A DNA stretch of 56,713 bases. It comes from Desulfobulbus rhabdoformis (GTDB lineage Bacteria; Desulfobacterota; Desulfobulbia; Desulfobulbales; Desulfobulbaceae). Position numbers and translations under genes: made by a program. The notes beneath the pieces were generated by a model. That model searched no databases and was not told the DNA's origin. It worked only from the letters and a program-made list of their open reading frames with translations. The DNA lies in assembly GCF_016919065.1 (NCBI RefSeq), contig NZ_JAFFQA010000034.1, forward strand, positions 1 through 56,713, read 5' to 3'. This document shows positions 34,947 through 44,950 of this stretch, one piece after another (the stretch's first letter is position 1; each line of letters begins with the position of its first letter).

Positions 34947-36674
34947 TCAACTAATCGGCCATTCCACCTCTAACCGGCTGATTACATTCGTTCCTCCACA
35001 TAAGACCATGCTATCGGATTTTCCGAGATGGTCAAGGAAGACTTGTATTTCATAGGAGCGAGTACCTGCATTACAGAGAATAATCCAGGTTTTGCCGGTA
35101 GGAATTTCCTCGTGCCGTTCCCGCACCTGACCATACTCAAGGGCAAACCATTTATCGGCACCGTATTTTTCGACGTAGGGCTGCGACTCCAGAGGATGGC
35201 GTACATCAAGAACGGCCCAATCAGGCTCAATGCTCATGTCCGTCATCCACTCAAAGAAGCGGTCAAGATCAACCCGCCGCAGTCGATTGTCGCACATGTT
35301 CTCGGCCGCGTAAGCGGCCGCATTGATCGAGTCGATCGCCGAGGAGAAGGGGGGCGCATAGGCCATTTCCACCAGGCCAAAATCTTCAATGGTACCGCCT
35401 TTGGCAATGAGAGCGGCAGCAGTATCCACCCGGACCGAAATGGAATCATTCATCATACCAAAGGCTTGCAGCCCCAGAACCCGGCGGGTTTTGCGATCAA
35501 AGACCAGTTGCATGATCACCACTGACTGATCCGGAAAAAAATGCGCCCGGTCCGGGGGCGATGTCAGCGCATAGTCTGCATCAAAGCCCTCGGCCAGGGC
35601 AGCTTCGTAGCTCAGACCGGTCGCCCCGATACAACGCTCAAACCCTTTCATGATAAAGGAACCAAGCACACCTTTAAAAGTTGTGGGAATGCCTGCCAGA
35701 TTATCGCCAACAACCCTGCCCTCACGGTTGGCAAGTGAGCCCAGTGGCGCCAGCATTTCCTTGCCAGTGATCAGGTTGGTCAGGGCCACACAGTCACCGG
35801 CTGCATAAATTTCCGGATCAGAGGTCTGCATCCGTTGATTGACCTTGATACCGCCAAAGGCGGTCACATCAAGCCCGGCCTCTCTGGCCAGTTCACTGCG
35901 TGGGCGCACGCCCACAGCCATAACAACCAGATCCGCCTCCAGGGTCCGCTGTGTGGTCTTGACACCACAGACCTTGCCCTCATCGTTACCCAGGAGTTCG
36001 GTCGCGGATTCCTGCGTATACACCGGAATATTATTTTCCTTGAGGTGTTTTTTCATCATATCGGCCATATGGCGATCAACAATGCGAGGGAGCAGCTGGG
36101 GAGCAAGCTCCAGAAGCACGGTTTCCACGCCCCAGAGATCGGTCAAGGCCTCTGCCATTTCGATACCGATGGCCCCCCCGCCAATCACCACGGCCTTGCT
36201 GACCTGGCCCTTGGCAATACGTGATTTAATTTCAATGGCCTTGTGCAGATTGGCAATAGAAAAAACACCATCCAGATCCGCACCGGGGATGGGCAGGTCA
36301 AAGGGCTTAGCACCGGTGGCCAGCATCAGCTTATCGTAGGGAAGATCCTGTTTTTCACCACTGTCCAGATTCTCCACCTGCACGGTCTTGGCCTTACGAT
36401 CAATGGACAAAGCGCGGGTGCGAGTCATGGTCTTGATGCCTTTGGAGCCCTCAAAATAATTCTCGTCGCGGACCACATGAAAACTGGTCGCTCGGAGCTC
36501 ACTTTCATCGGAAACATCACCACTCACATAATAGGGAATTCCGCAGCCGCCATAGGAAATCAGGCTGTCCTGATCAACCATGGTTACATCCCAGTCCGGC
36601 TGCAGACGCATCAGTCTGCAGGCTGCTTTGGGGCCTGCGGCAACGGCACCGACAATAACGACTTTTTTGCTCAT
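34947..36674 (-). CDS. CoA-disulfide reductase-like flavoprotein fused to rhodanese
   Basis: This 575-residue protein has a two-dinucleotide-binding flavoprotein domain with FAD motif VVIVGAVAAGPKAACRL, redox Cys44 in SYGGCGIPYYVSG, NAD(P)H motif AVVIGGGAIGIEMAEAL and FAD site IYAAGDC. The C-terminal 110 residues form a rhodanese domain with active loop LCNAGTRSYE. This is the CoADR-Rhd layout. Known members reduce CoA disulfide, CoA persulfide or polysulfide, and in sulfur-reducing organisms help reduce elemental sulfur. GGAGGAGA upstream of ATG 36674 is very strong. It lies 30 bp from the HEAT/receiver gene in the same direction. Confidence 0.9.
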   Translation of the reverse strand: MSKKVVIVGAVAAGPKAACRLMRLQPDWDVTMVDQDSLISYGGCGIPYYVSGDVSDESELRATSFHVVRDENYFEGSKGIKTMTRTRALSIDRKAKTVQVENLDSGEKQDLPYDKLMLATGAKPFDLPIPGADLDGVFSIANLHKAIEIKSRIAKGQVSKAVVIGGGAIGIEMAEALTDLWGVETVLLELAPQLLPRIVDRHMADMMKKHLKENNIPVYTQESATELLGNDEGKVCGVKTTQRTLEADLVVMAVGVRPRSELAREAGLDVTAFGGIKVNQRMQTSDPEIYAAGDCVALTNLITGKEMLAPLGSLANREGRVVGDNLAGIPTTFKGVLGSFIMKGFERCIGATGLSYEAALAEGFDADYALTSPPDRAHFFPDQSVVIMQLVFDRKTRRVLGLQAFGMMNDSISVRVDTAAALIAKGGTIEDFGLVEMAYAPPFSSAIDSINAAAYAAENMCDNRLRRVDLDRFFEWMTDMSIEPDWAVLDVRHPLESQPYVEKYGADKWFALEYGQVRERHEEIPTGKTWIILCNAGTRSYEIQVFLDHLGKSDSMVLCGGTNVISRLEVEWPIS

Positions 36675-36740
36675 GCTTTCTCCTCCTCAAAAGGTCAAAG
36701 GGTATTTTGTGCAACATTCGTTGCGCCATATTATGTACAA

Positions 36741-36848
36741 TCTGGATCAGTGACGGCGGCTCTTCGCTCACCGACGTATCTGTTTCAATGCGCAATTTAA
36801 TTTGGGCATATACTCGTTGTTCAGTTTCACCGATTTCACGGATTCAGG
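36741..36848. repeat. Inverted pair of second-family repeats
   Basis: A degenerate left end (CTGGATCAGTGACGGCGG, about 36743) faces TTCACGGATTCAGG at 36835-36848, with TCGTTGTTCAGTTTCACCG just inside. It fills most of the gap between the flavoprotein start and the AsmA-like stop codon. Confidence 0.6.
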
Positions 36849-36850
36849 AT

Positions 36851-39800
36851 TTATTGCGCTGGCTCCTCTGGCTCACTGCTGCTGAGCGGCTTTGGCAAGG
36901 AAGCTGTAATCTGCGCGGCCAATCCCTGAAAAAATTCCTGAGGGTGAAAAATGGGTCGGGACTGGGTGCCGGAAATTTCGGCGATTGCAGAAAACTGGCC
37001 CAAAGCAGAGATCCCCGCATGTTTAAGAAGCGGTTGAGTCACCGGCAGCTTGACCGCATAGCCGATCCTGCCGTTTCGGCGTTTACTCCCTGTGATCACC
37101 AGATCTGCCGAACCACTGCGCAAACGGAGCGGCGCACAAGTCATGGACCCATTCCACCCCTCACAGACAAGCTCTCGTTCCAGAAAGTGAAGGGAGGACG
37201 TGCCAAGACCTGCTGTGTCGAGCAACTGTTTCAATGCGCCTACGGCGTGAGGATGCGCCTGGTGCAGATCCAGAATCAGGTTAAAATCAGGTCGACGTCC
37301 GGCTTTATTCAGCGGCAGGGAAAAACGCTTCACTCGCAGCCCAACTCGTCCCGTTGCGGTCAACAGGGTCCCAAAAGGGGCTAATTGAGCTAAAAATCCA
37401 TCGACGACCTCACGCGTCAGAGGAAGCTGTTCAAGCAGCTGAGTGCCTTCTGGTATTGTGAGTATGTACCCATCACCATCCTGGTGCCACTCCCCCCGGA
37501 AAAAAACCCGCTCAGGCCTGCTGCCCTCTCGCACCTGGGCCCGCAGGATCGAGCGGTTAAGTTCTACAGCCAGGATTGCCTCTCCCCCCCTTACTCCCAA
37601 AGAGCCCAGACCGTGCACTGGCAGCTCACCACTGAGGGTGAGCTGGTTCAGCTCTAAGGGGAGATGAAGCGGCAGGCTCACAAGAATACTGCCCGCATCG
37701 ATCTGGGCGAGATCCACCTGGCTGGAAATAAGTGTATCAAGGAGCCTGGCTGTCCATTCCTCCGTGGGGTGAAGTTCTCCGTGGAGTTCAAGGAGCGTGG
37801 GCACGCGCCCATAATGGGCCAGGCCCGCGCCGTTAAAGGTTCCTCTGGTGCTTTGCAATTTCAATGCAGTAACGGTATAGCTCCGTTCTCGGGCTGCTCG
37901 CGGTTCTAATGTGCATGCAAGATGCACCTCAGGCTCCACGAGTACAGATTCCTTATCTTGCTCTACCTGGAATTTTTTGAGAGACAGCGTAACTTCGGTG
38001 GTCTGTGGGAGCTCTCCTTTTCTCGCTTGAACAATAACCGAACCTTTTGCCCTGCCATGCACCGTCGCGCTTGCATCCAGCCAGCCCTGCTGTCGCCACC
38101 AAGGCGTCAGCAGGGACACATCACTGACTGCGTGCAGGCTCAGCCGGGAAGCCTTGTTGCTGCCGGTCAACAGGCCCAGATCAGCTGTCATTTGAGGAGA
38201 TCGTAGGCGAAGGTGGTTGAGATCAAGCCGCAAAGGCCAGAGGTTCAGGGAGCAATAATCGGGAGGAGGCTGGCTGGGGAACAGCTCTTTGTGAACGACC
38301 TGCAATGGCCCCAGGTGCATTGTCCCCAGGTACAGTGGGGTTTGCTCTCGACTCAGCGCTACGTGTTGAGCCCCAAATAACCGCAGCCCATCTTTCACCA
38401 AGGCGAAATGGTCGATATGCCCTGTCACCTCATGCAGGTGCACCGTATTTTTGAGCCACCTGCCCTCAGACTGCGCCTCAAGCCTTCCCTCCAGCCTGAT
38501 GGCACGCTGTTGCCCAGTCCAGGCCTCCACAACCGACTGGACCCGGGCAAGATTCATGCTCATATCAAGCTGGCAGCCCCCCTTGTCCTTTTGAGGGCTG
38601 ACCAATGAATTTTCCTGGCCCTGACGAAGGGTAAGGGAGAAGGCTCCTGGCCATCCCTTGACCTTAAGTTCCCCTGCAAACAGATCCTGCCAATGGGTGT
38701 AGCCGGGGGCTCCGCTCAGCTGCGCCTGCACAGTCAACGCATGCTGCGGCATGAGCGGCTGATCATGCAGTTTCAACTCAAAATTTTCTATCTGCAGATC
38801 GCTGCTTCGTGCAATCAAGCCTGTTGGCATACGCTGCGAGGCCATGGAAAGCGTGAGCTGTCCGCGGGCATGCAGGGGAAGAGCAAAGAGCTTGTCAAGC
38901 TCGCTAAAAAAACCATCAAGATCGGCAGATGCTCGCAACCGAAAATTTTTCGCCTCGCCCTCCCCTTTGATCTCTAAAAAAGGTGCGCGCAATGCAAGTG
39001 CGCGAAGTTGCACTTCAGGGGGGAGAACCAGAGCCTGCAATTGCAGGGACAGAGGCTCTTCCCAGCGATAAACCTGCGCATCCTGAGTCAATTCGAGTTT
39101 TCTGGTTTCACATGTCGCCTGCAACTCAATCTGGCTCGGTTTCCCCTGTGCCTGAAAAGAAAAATTCAAGGATCCCTTATCAACCCGGGTGGCCTGATGA
39201 ATAGCAAGCAGATGGGGAAGCGCCGCGCTTAGAAGTGGGAGTTCCGCCCTTCCCTGACCACGCAGGTCAACATGCTGCTGATCAAGGATTCCCTTGGCTG
39301 TAAAACTCAATGGCTTTGAGGTCAGATCTAACCTGGAGAGATGCCAACCGCTAAACGGATGTCGCTTTCCTGCAAAAACAAGTTGAGCCCGCTTGAAACG
39401 AGGCTGATCTTTTTCTAAAACCCCGCCACTGAGTTCAAGAGACTCCAGCAGTGCCTCTCCCTTGATATCAAGGTCCTTGATGCCAGCCATATACAGGGTA
39501 CCTTCACCGTTCAGGGTGCCGTGCCCTTGCGGGACCCTGGGAAAAAGACCGGCAAGCACGGAAAGGATGGGCTCGATCTCCATGGCGTGCACGCTCACGG
39601 TGGACTGGGAAACCAGAGAGCTGAAAAACGGTTGCCCGGCAATGGGCAGATTGAGAAACCCTTCTGCATGAAACTCACCTCCGGTTTGATCCCCTTGAAA
39701 GGTGAGGCGATAATTGACTGTCCCTGCAGCTAAATCACCATCCAGACTCAAATCCTGCGCTAAAATCTGGGTAATATTTCCTGGATGTTCATCCGAACGA

Positions 39801-40261
39801 ACCACTCCCCCATCTATCCGCAAGCGAACGCTGCGCTGTTCCCACCAGGAAATTGGTATCTGCTGTGCCTCCTTCGCCGAACTATCCTTTTTCAGGAGAT
39901 CTTTTTCGGGTTGGTAGACAGTAGGTTGCGCAATGGAAAGGATCGGCTGCGCAAGCGTCACCTCGCCAAAATATCCGGGTGCAATCAGCAGGGTGGACAA
40001 ACCTTTATCGGTACTGATCTCAGGTAAAGACAGATGCAGCCCCATCCGCGGATTATCGTACTCAACATTTCTGCAGGAAAGCCCGTTCAACCATGCAAGC
40101 GAACAGCTCTCCACCTGTAATGTTCCAGGAATAGACGAAGAGAGTGCTGTATGTAACAAGGGAAAAATAGAGGGGATTGAGAGGATCGTGGGAAGCAAAC
40201 AGATAAGCGCAATAACCGCTGCAACAGCAGCCGAGCTGATGAGGCGCCTGCGGAGTTTCAA
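36851..40261 (-). CDS. Large AsmA/TamB-like envelope protein
   Basis: This 1136-residue protein has one N-terminal membrane helix (LISSAAVAAVIALICLLPTIL) and a very long periplasmic part of beta-rich repeats, as in the AsmA/YhdP/TamB superfamily. Such proteins bridge the two membranes and move phospholipids outward. Typical phrases are VNYRLTFQGDQTGGEFHAEG, DLDIKGEALLESLEL and RLEGRLEAQSEGRW. I cannot assign it to one subfamily. Translation starts at TTG 40261, with GGGGGAAAG upstream. It has no operon partner. Such isolated copies are usual. Confidence 0.7.
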   Translation of the reverse strand: MKLRRRLISSAAVAAVIALICLLPTILSIPSIFPLLHTALSSSIPGTLQVESCSLAWLNGLSCRNVEYDNPRMGLHLSLPEISTDKGLSTLLIAPGYFGEVTLAQPILSIAQPTVYQPEKDLLKKDSSAKEAQQIPISWWEQRSVRLRIDGGVVRSDEHPGNITQILAQDLSLDGDLAAGTVNYRLTFQGDQTGGEFHAEGFLNLPIAGQPFFSSLVSQSTVSVHAMEIEPILSVLAGLFPRVPQGHGTLNGEGTLYMAGIKDLDIKGEALLESLELSGGVLEKDQPRFKRAQLVFAGKRHPFSGWHLSRLDLTSKPLSFTAKGILDQQHVDLRGQGRAELPLLSAALPHLLAIHQATRVDKGSLNFSFQAQGKPSQIELQATCETRKLELTQDAQVYRWEEPLSLQLQALVLPPEVQLRALALRAPFLEIKGEGEAKNFRLRASADLDGFFSELDKLFALPLHARGQLTLSMASQRMPTGLIARSSDLQIENFELKLHDQPLMPQHALTVQAQLSGAPGYTHWQDLFAGELKVKGWPGAFSLTLRQGQENSLVSPQKDKGGCQLDMSMNLARVQSVVEAWTGQQRAIRLEGRLEAQSEGRWLKNTVHLHEVTGHIDHFALVKDGLRLFGAQHVALSREQTPLYLGTMHLGPLQVVHKELFPSQPPPDYCSLNLWPLRLDLNHLRLRSPQMTADLGLLTGSNKASRLSLHAVSDVSLLTPWWRQQGWLDASATVHGRAKGSVIVQARKGELPQTTEVTLSLKKFQVEQDKESVLVEPEVHLACTLEPRAARERSYTVTALKLQSTRGTFNGAGLAHYGRVPTLLELHGELHPTEEWTARLLDTLISSQVDLAQIDAGSILVSLPLHLPLELNQLTLSGELPVHGLGSLGVRGGEAILAVELNRSILRAQVREGSRPERVFFRGEWHQDGDGYILTIPEGTQLLEQLPLTREVVDGFLAQLAPFGTLLTATGRVGLRVKRFSLPLNKAGRRPDFNLILDLHQAHPHAVGALKQLLDTAGLGTSSLHFLERELVCEGWNGSMTCAPLRLRSGSADLVITGSKRRNGRIGYAVKLPVTQPLLKHAGISALGQFSAIAEISGTQSRPIFHPQEFFQGLAAQITASLPKPLSSSEPEEPAQ

Positions 40262-40442
40262 GATCTTTCCCCCAAGTGGACGGCAACGAATGATAAATAG
40301 TGGAGACTAAAGAAGTAACTTGCCTCGAAAGACTGGCCTTGTCAACCCTGTATTGCACAGGGGGAGAGGGAATCCAGAGAAATTTCCCGGTACCACATAG
40401 GTGTGGTGGTTCGGAAAGGGAAAAAATAGGGAATGCAAGCAC

Positions 40443-41048
40443 TCAGGGAGAGCGAAAAAGCTGCCCCTGACGAATCAATTCCGTCAACTCTTCCATTTTT
40501 TTCTGATAGCAGTCCGGGCAGATACCATGGCTCAAATCAGTCCCCAGGACCTGATGGAGGAAGTGTTCTATTGTGACCCAGTCCTTTGATTTTCGCCCAT
40601 CTTGATCCATTGAACGAATTTTTTTGCAGTCTGAGCAAATAGAGAGGATCGGTGCATCCGGTTTTCGGTTTGCGCGGCGCTCTGCCCTTACCAGCAGACA
40701 GGTTGCAACCCGCTCGGCCATCTCCTCAAAGTCGTAGGGCTTGATCAGGTAATCATCAGCCCCCAGTCGCAAGGCGCCGATAGCCGCTTCAAGCTCCCGG
40801 TGCCCGGTGAGGATAAAAACCGCACACTCCGGGTTTTGCTCCTTTGCCCGACGGAGCACCTCCAGCCCGTTGATCCCCTCCATGACCAGGTCCGTGATAA
40901 TGAGGTCATATTTGCGATCAAAAAGCGCAAGCGCCTCTTCTCCGCTAGCCACGGCATCAACACCATAGCCCTGCTCCAGAAGATCGAGACGAAGCGTTTC
41001 TCTGATCAGTTCTTCATCATCAACTATGAGGACAATTTCCTGCGCCAA
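40443..41048 (-). CDS. Response regulator with C-terminal Cys-pair (zinc ribbon-like) tail
   Basis: This 201-residue protein has a receiver domain at residues 1-120 with the acidic pair LIVDDEE, phospho-acceptor LIITDLVMEGINGL and Lys in LIKPY. A tail of about 65 residues has two Cys pairs (SICSDCKKIRS and HGICPDCYQK) that look like a zinc ribbon. No DNA-binding domain is present, so it may act by protein contact. The start is TTG 41048 with GGTGGGG upstream. It follows the kinase gene by 13 bases, so the two form a two-component operon. Confidence 0.85.
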   Translation of the reverse strand: MAQEIVLIVDDEELIRETLRLDLLEQGYGVDAVASGEEALALFDRKYDLIITDLVMEGINGLEVLRRAKEQNPECAVFILTGHRELEAAIGALRLGADDYLIKPYDFEEMAERVATCLLVRAERRANRKPDAPILSICSDCKKIRSMDQDGRKSKDWVTIEHFLHQVLGTDLSHGICPDCYQKKMEELTELIRQGQLFRSP

Positions 41049-41061
41049 GACCCCACCTTTA

Positions 41062-41820
41062 TCAATGTGTTTGCTCGGTTGGCAAAGTAATAACCAAAGC
41101 CCCTATCCCTTGCACGGGGTCAATCGCCTGCATGGAAGCACCGTGCAACTCCACAATAGAATGGACGATTGCGATATCACTGTCAAAAGGAAGTTGGGTG
41201 CTAAAGAGTTGGCTAAAGAGCTCTGTCAACTGTTCATGGCGATGGGGGATGACCTGACATTGTATGACAAGACGTACGTTATTGAAACGGGGAACACATT
41301 GCAGGGTGATCTCCCCCTCGGCTTCAACCAACGCCTGACCAATTGTTAGAAAAAGATGAAGCAGCATCTGCTTAACCTGCTGCTCATTTCCATACACATG
41401 CACAGAATCCTGTACCTGAGGGGGATGCACCTGCAGGCCCAAGAGCTTCAACTGTTTTTGCATCAAACGCAGGACAAAACTCAGGGTTTCCAGCAAATCA
41501 AACGTTTCATTTTTCTGGGAATTCTCCCCCATAAACCACTGGATATCTTTGAGCACTGCTTTCATCCGCCCACATTGCTCCAGCGCCAGCCTGAGCAAAT
41601 ACGAATCGTGTTCATTCAGAGAAGCATTGCGGGACATCCGCTCAAGAAATGCGTTTACACCGCAAAGTGGATTATTAAGTTCATGGGCCAGAGAAGCAGA
41701 CAGCGATCCCATGAGCCGAGCTTTTTCACGCTCAACGCTTTCTAAAAAAACGACCTCGTGCGTTCCACAGGGACAAGCATCATCCCTTGAACTGCTTTGC
41801 CAATCATTTTCTTCAGTCAC
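41062..41820 (-). CDS. Histidine kinase with degenerate ATP-binding domain
   Basis: This 252-residue soluble protein has no membrane segment. The phospho-His box is clear (SLSASLAHELNNPLCGVNAFL), followed by dimerisation helices. The C-terminal catalytic region is degenerate. The N-box equivalent reads MLLHLFLTIGQAL without the usual Asn pair, and the G1 and G2 Gly motifs (DxGxG, GxGxG) are absent. It may therefore be a phosphotransfer or phosphatase partner rather than an active kinase. The start is GTG 41820 with GAGG upstream. It is coupled to the receiver gene downstream. Confidence 0.8.
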   Translation of the reverse strand: MTEENDWQSSSRDDACPCGTHEVVFLESVEREKARLMGSLSASLAHELNNPLCGVNAFLERMSRNASLNEHDSYLLRLALEQCGRMKAVLKDIQWFMGENSQKNETFDLLETLSFVLRLMQKQLKLLGLQVHPPQVQDSVHVYGNEQQVKQMLLHLFLTIGQALVEAEGEITLQCVPRFNNVRLVIQCQVIPHRHEQLTELFSQLFSTQLPFDSDIAIVHSIVELHGASMQAIDPVQGIGALVITLPTEQTH

Positions 41821-42003
41821 ACTGCCTCACGACCACAGAGAATCAGTATACAATCGCATACCAAATATTGTATTTTGTTATAGATTACGTCAGCTATAGC
41901 AACTTTACCGATGAACAGCATTAAAAAAAATACGTACTTACACAGCCCCCATCTCGTCTGTGTTGAGAGCTTGCAGGAGCAAAGCCAGACACCAAATGCG
42001 TGG

Positions 42004-42024
42004 TTGAATGCTCACGGATTCAGG
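42004..42024. repeat. Second-family repeat at the thioesterase start
   Basis: TTGAATGCTCACGGATTCAGG. Its last bases (TTCAGGA) form the likely ribosome binding site of the thioesterase gene nine bases later. Confidence 0.6.
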
Positions 42025-42032
42025 AAAAATAT

Positions 42033-42470
42033 ATGTGGAAAAAGATTATCAGTACAGACGATTTGCAGGCAGCCTGCAAATCGACCATGATCCCAACCCT
42101 TGGCATAGAGTTTACAGCCATCGGAGATACCTACCTTGAGGCCAGGATGCCGGTGGATGAGCGCACCATGCAGCCCATGGGTTCCCTCCACGGAGGGGCC
42201 TCGGCCGCATTGGCAGAAACTGTGGGCAATGCCGCAGCCTACCTCTGTGTAGAAGAAGGGGTACTCTGTGTCGGCCTGGAAATAAATGCCAATCACATTC
42301 GCCCGGTCGGGCGGGGATGGGTTACCGCCCGGGCAACCAACCTCCATTTAGGGCGCACAACCCAGGTATGGGAAATAAAAATTTTAGACGAAAAGGGACA
42401 ACTGGTTTGCGTGGCTCGTTTGACCGTGGCGGTCATCAAGGCGGAGAGAGACATGCGCAGTTTTCCCTAA
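42033..42470 (+). CDS. Hotdog-fold thioesterase (PaaI/YdiI type)
   Basis: This 145-residue acyl-CoA thioesterase has the family signature GSLHGGASAALAETVGNAAA, followed by LEINANHIRPVGRGWVTARA. The active Glu lies in the ALAE helix, as in the YdiI/MenI branch. It releases CoA from an acyl-CoA whose identity cannot be read. I start at ATG 42033, preceded by AGGA from a repeat. The longer reading from 42000 starts inside the repeat. Confidence 0.85.
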   Translation: MWKKIISTDDLQAACKSTMIPTLGIEFTAIGDTYLEARMPVDERTMQPMGSLHGGASAALAETVGNAAAYLCVEEGVLCVGLEINANHIRPVGRGWVTARATNLHLGRTTQVWEIKILDEKGQLVCVARLTVAVIKAERDMRSFP

Positions 42471-42587
42471 ACTCTAGCGGGCTGGGGAAGGGTTTCCATC
42501 TCTTCCCCCACCAAGTCCCCCAAACACAAGAGAGCCAACACCTGTACTCCCAAATTTTTTCAGGAGTACAGGATCCAAAACCTCCCG

Positions 42588-44624
42588 CTACCGCTGGGCA
42601 CTGGTCATATCGCGCAGGGTATCTGCAATACCGCGTGTGTTATTGGCTGTATCCTCGGTTTTCTCACTGGTTCCCTTGATCGTCTCCAACAGCGATGACA
42701 GGTTGCCCACGCTCTCGTTTTGCGACTCAATTTTTCCGGCAACCTCACCGATCTCGTTGGCCAGATTGGTAATCTGCTGGCTGATCTCCAAGGCGTTGGT
42801 CCGTGAACGTTCGGCCAGGCTGCGAACCTCATCGGCGACAACAGCAAAGCCGCGCCCACTCTCCCCGGCCCTTGCCGCCTCAATGGTGGCATTGAGCGCC
42901 AGGAGGTTGGTCTGGTCTGAGATTTCCTCAATAATCTCGACTACACTTTGAATCTTGCGGCTGGCCTCAGCCAGCTCACGGGTACTGGCAGCCGTCTGGC
43001 TGGCCTGGGTTGCAAGCTCGGTAAACTGACCGCCGAGTTGATCAATGGTTTGGACCTGCTCTCCAATATGATCGACCAATCCATCCATGGAACTGTTGAG
43101 ATCATTGGCAGACTCTTCAATCTGGCTGGCCATTATCTGGCGCTGATTTTCAGCCTCGTAAAGCGTTTGTCCCAGATCGTTCAGTCCGTCGAACATCTGG
43201 GTCATGGTGCGGTCAACTCCAGAGGCCTCTAGTTGCGCATCGTAATTTTTTTGTTTGAAGTCCTGAATCTGACTCACGATAATCTGGGAAAGACCGCTGA
43301 GCTTGGCCACATGGCGAGCCAGGAAAAAGGATTTGAAGTTGCCGTAATGGATCACGAAATTATCCACAAAATCATCATGAAATTTCTGTCCGGGCTCCAC
43401 ATGAAAGAAGAAGACGGCGGTCAGGGTCTGATTGAGATTAAGCCCCAGGATCTCGCCAAAGGTTGAAAACCCCGCAATGGCCGTTCCCTGCAGCACCTTT
43501 CCCATACCGGATAATTCACCTTCATTGCACAACCGCCTGAGAATACAGTCATTGAGCATACCGGCAATGGGAGGACCAGGTTTCCCTTCCATAAATTTCT
43601 TAAAATCTGCGGCTGAGTTATCTACCAGTCCGGTCCGACGAACCATCAGCAGTTCATCACCGGCAGCGATATCACAGTAAAAATGAACCTGCTGGGCCTC
43701 AAGGTCAATCTGTGAGATCGAGCGAACCAACATTTCATTGCCCACACGAATGGCAAAGGAATACTCGGCAAGCTTCTGCTCCAGGTTGTCCGGCGCGCAC
43801 TGCAAGGTTTCACAAAGTGCATCAATCAGGGTGACGATTCTTCCCTGCGGGTTGAGCACCTGGCTGACATAACGCTGCTCAACCGAGGCGGAAAGGATGG
43901 GGAACTTATGGCTGGTGGGCTGAAAGTTCTGTGATTTCATCACCCCAAAACGAACATTGGGCGCCGTCTTGATAAAGGCGATCAGGGCATGGTTTTCATA
44001 CTTCTTTTGGCCGTCATGGAGCCAGGTGTGCTGAAAGTCAAGTTTACCACCGGCCGATCCGCCGACAAAGAGGCAGGGAAAACACCCCGAATCATACAGG
44101 GCTTCCATGAAAAAGGATTCAGAAGCGGATAAACCGTCAAAAAGGATATAGGCAAAGGTGTCACGGAAATCGATGTCAAAAGGTACGCGGAGCCCCTGGA
44201 TATTTCTTTTCAGGTTGGCAATGCGCTCTTCAAGGCTTGTAGAGACAACGCCTCGACGAAGATCTTCACAGCCCAGAGGTACACCGACAACCGCCGCCTG
44301 ACGGATAACCGAGCCGTCATAGCACTGCACCACAACCCTATCCCATTGCGTTCCGGTCTGGCAATACAGTCCCCCCTGGCTGGCATACAACTCCCCGGCA
44401 GTGGAACAAAGACTCATCGCCACGCCTGGAAACCGCTTGCTTATCTGCGCGGCGACTTTGTCAATATCAACATGGGGAGAAACATATGCCGTTATAAAGG
44501 TGGGGCTCAGCGTCAGACTAGCGAGCTGCCCAGCAAGCTTTCCGGTTGAACTCTCGAGAACAACACACCCCTGTGCCAAACGAGTGCTCCCTTTACGTTT
44601 CCTGCTCCATCCCAAAAAGTTCAT
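42588..44624 (-). CDS. Soluble chemotaxis transducer with FIST sensor domain
   Basis: This 678-residue protein has residues about 40-380 that resemble FIST N and FIST C domains (AYVSPHVDIDKVAAQI and VAMSLCSTAGELYASQ, then LFDGLSASESFFMEAL, VGGSAGGKLDFQHTW and GMLNDCILRRL). FIST domains are proposed to bind small ligands such as amino acids. The last 250 residues are a methyl-accepting signalling domain with the CheA/CheW contact loop DQTNLLALNATIEAARAGE and GRGFAVVADEVRSLAE. No membrane helix is present, so it acts in the cytoplasm. ATG 44624 is preferred (GAGGGGTGAGG upstream). The reading to 44708 has no site. Confidence 0.9.
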   Translation of the reverse strand: MNFLGWSRKRKGSTRLAQGCVVLESSTGKLAGQLASLTLSPTFITAYVSPHVDIDKVAAQISKRFPGVAMSLCSTAGELYASQGGLYCQTGTQWDRVVVQCYDGSVIRQAAVVGVPLGCEDLRRGVVSTSLEERIANLKRNIQGLRVPFDIDFRDTFAYILFDGLSASESFFMEALYDSGCFPCLFVGGSAGGKLDFQHTWLHDGQKKYENHALIAFIKTAPNVRFGVMKSQNFQPTSHKFPILSASVEQRYVSQVLNPQGRIVTLIDALCETLQCAPDNLEQKLAEYSFAIRVGNEMLVRSISQIDLEAQQVHFYCDIAAGDELLMVRRTGLVDNSAADFKKFMEGKPGPPIAGMLNDCILRRLCNEGELSGMGKVLQGTAIAGFSTFGEILGLNLNQTLTAVFFFHVEPGQKFHDDFVDNFVIHYGNFKSFFLARHVAKLSGLSQIIVSQIQDFKQKNYDAQLEASGVDRTMTQMFDGLNDLGQTLYEAENQRQIMASQIEESANDLNSSMDGLVDHIGEQVQTIDQLGGQFTELATQASQTAASTRELAEASRKIQSVVEIIEEISDQTNLLALNATIEAARAGESGRGFAVVADEVRSLAERSRTNALEISQQITNLANEIGEVAGKIESQNESVGNLSSLLETIKGTSEKTEDTANNTRGIADTLRDMTSAQR

Positions 44625-44950
44625 CCTCACCCCTCTGTGCAATAGTATCCCGTGAAGTCCAGGAGGACGATCTAAGCAGGCGGCCCCCTGTAAATCCCAT
44701 GATGACATCTAAGACAAGGTCGAAAAGGCACGAGGTCAACGGTGCCGTTTCTCTCTAATTCAGGCTATCGTTTTGCCTGGGCAATTGCAAAAAAAGAGGT
44801 GAAAAAACAGGTGAAACAAGAAGATTTCTCAGCGACAAACAAAATTTTGTTACAGAAGCGTGATGGACTCCGTCATTTGAGTCAAAATGACCTGTACGCC
44901 CCACCTTATTCCGCCCGGATGAAGACGATGAGGGGGACAGGGAAAAATGA

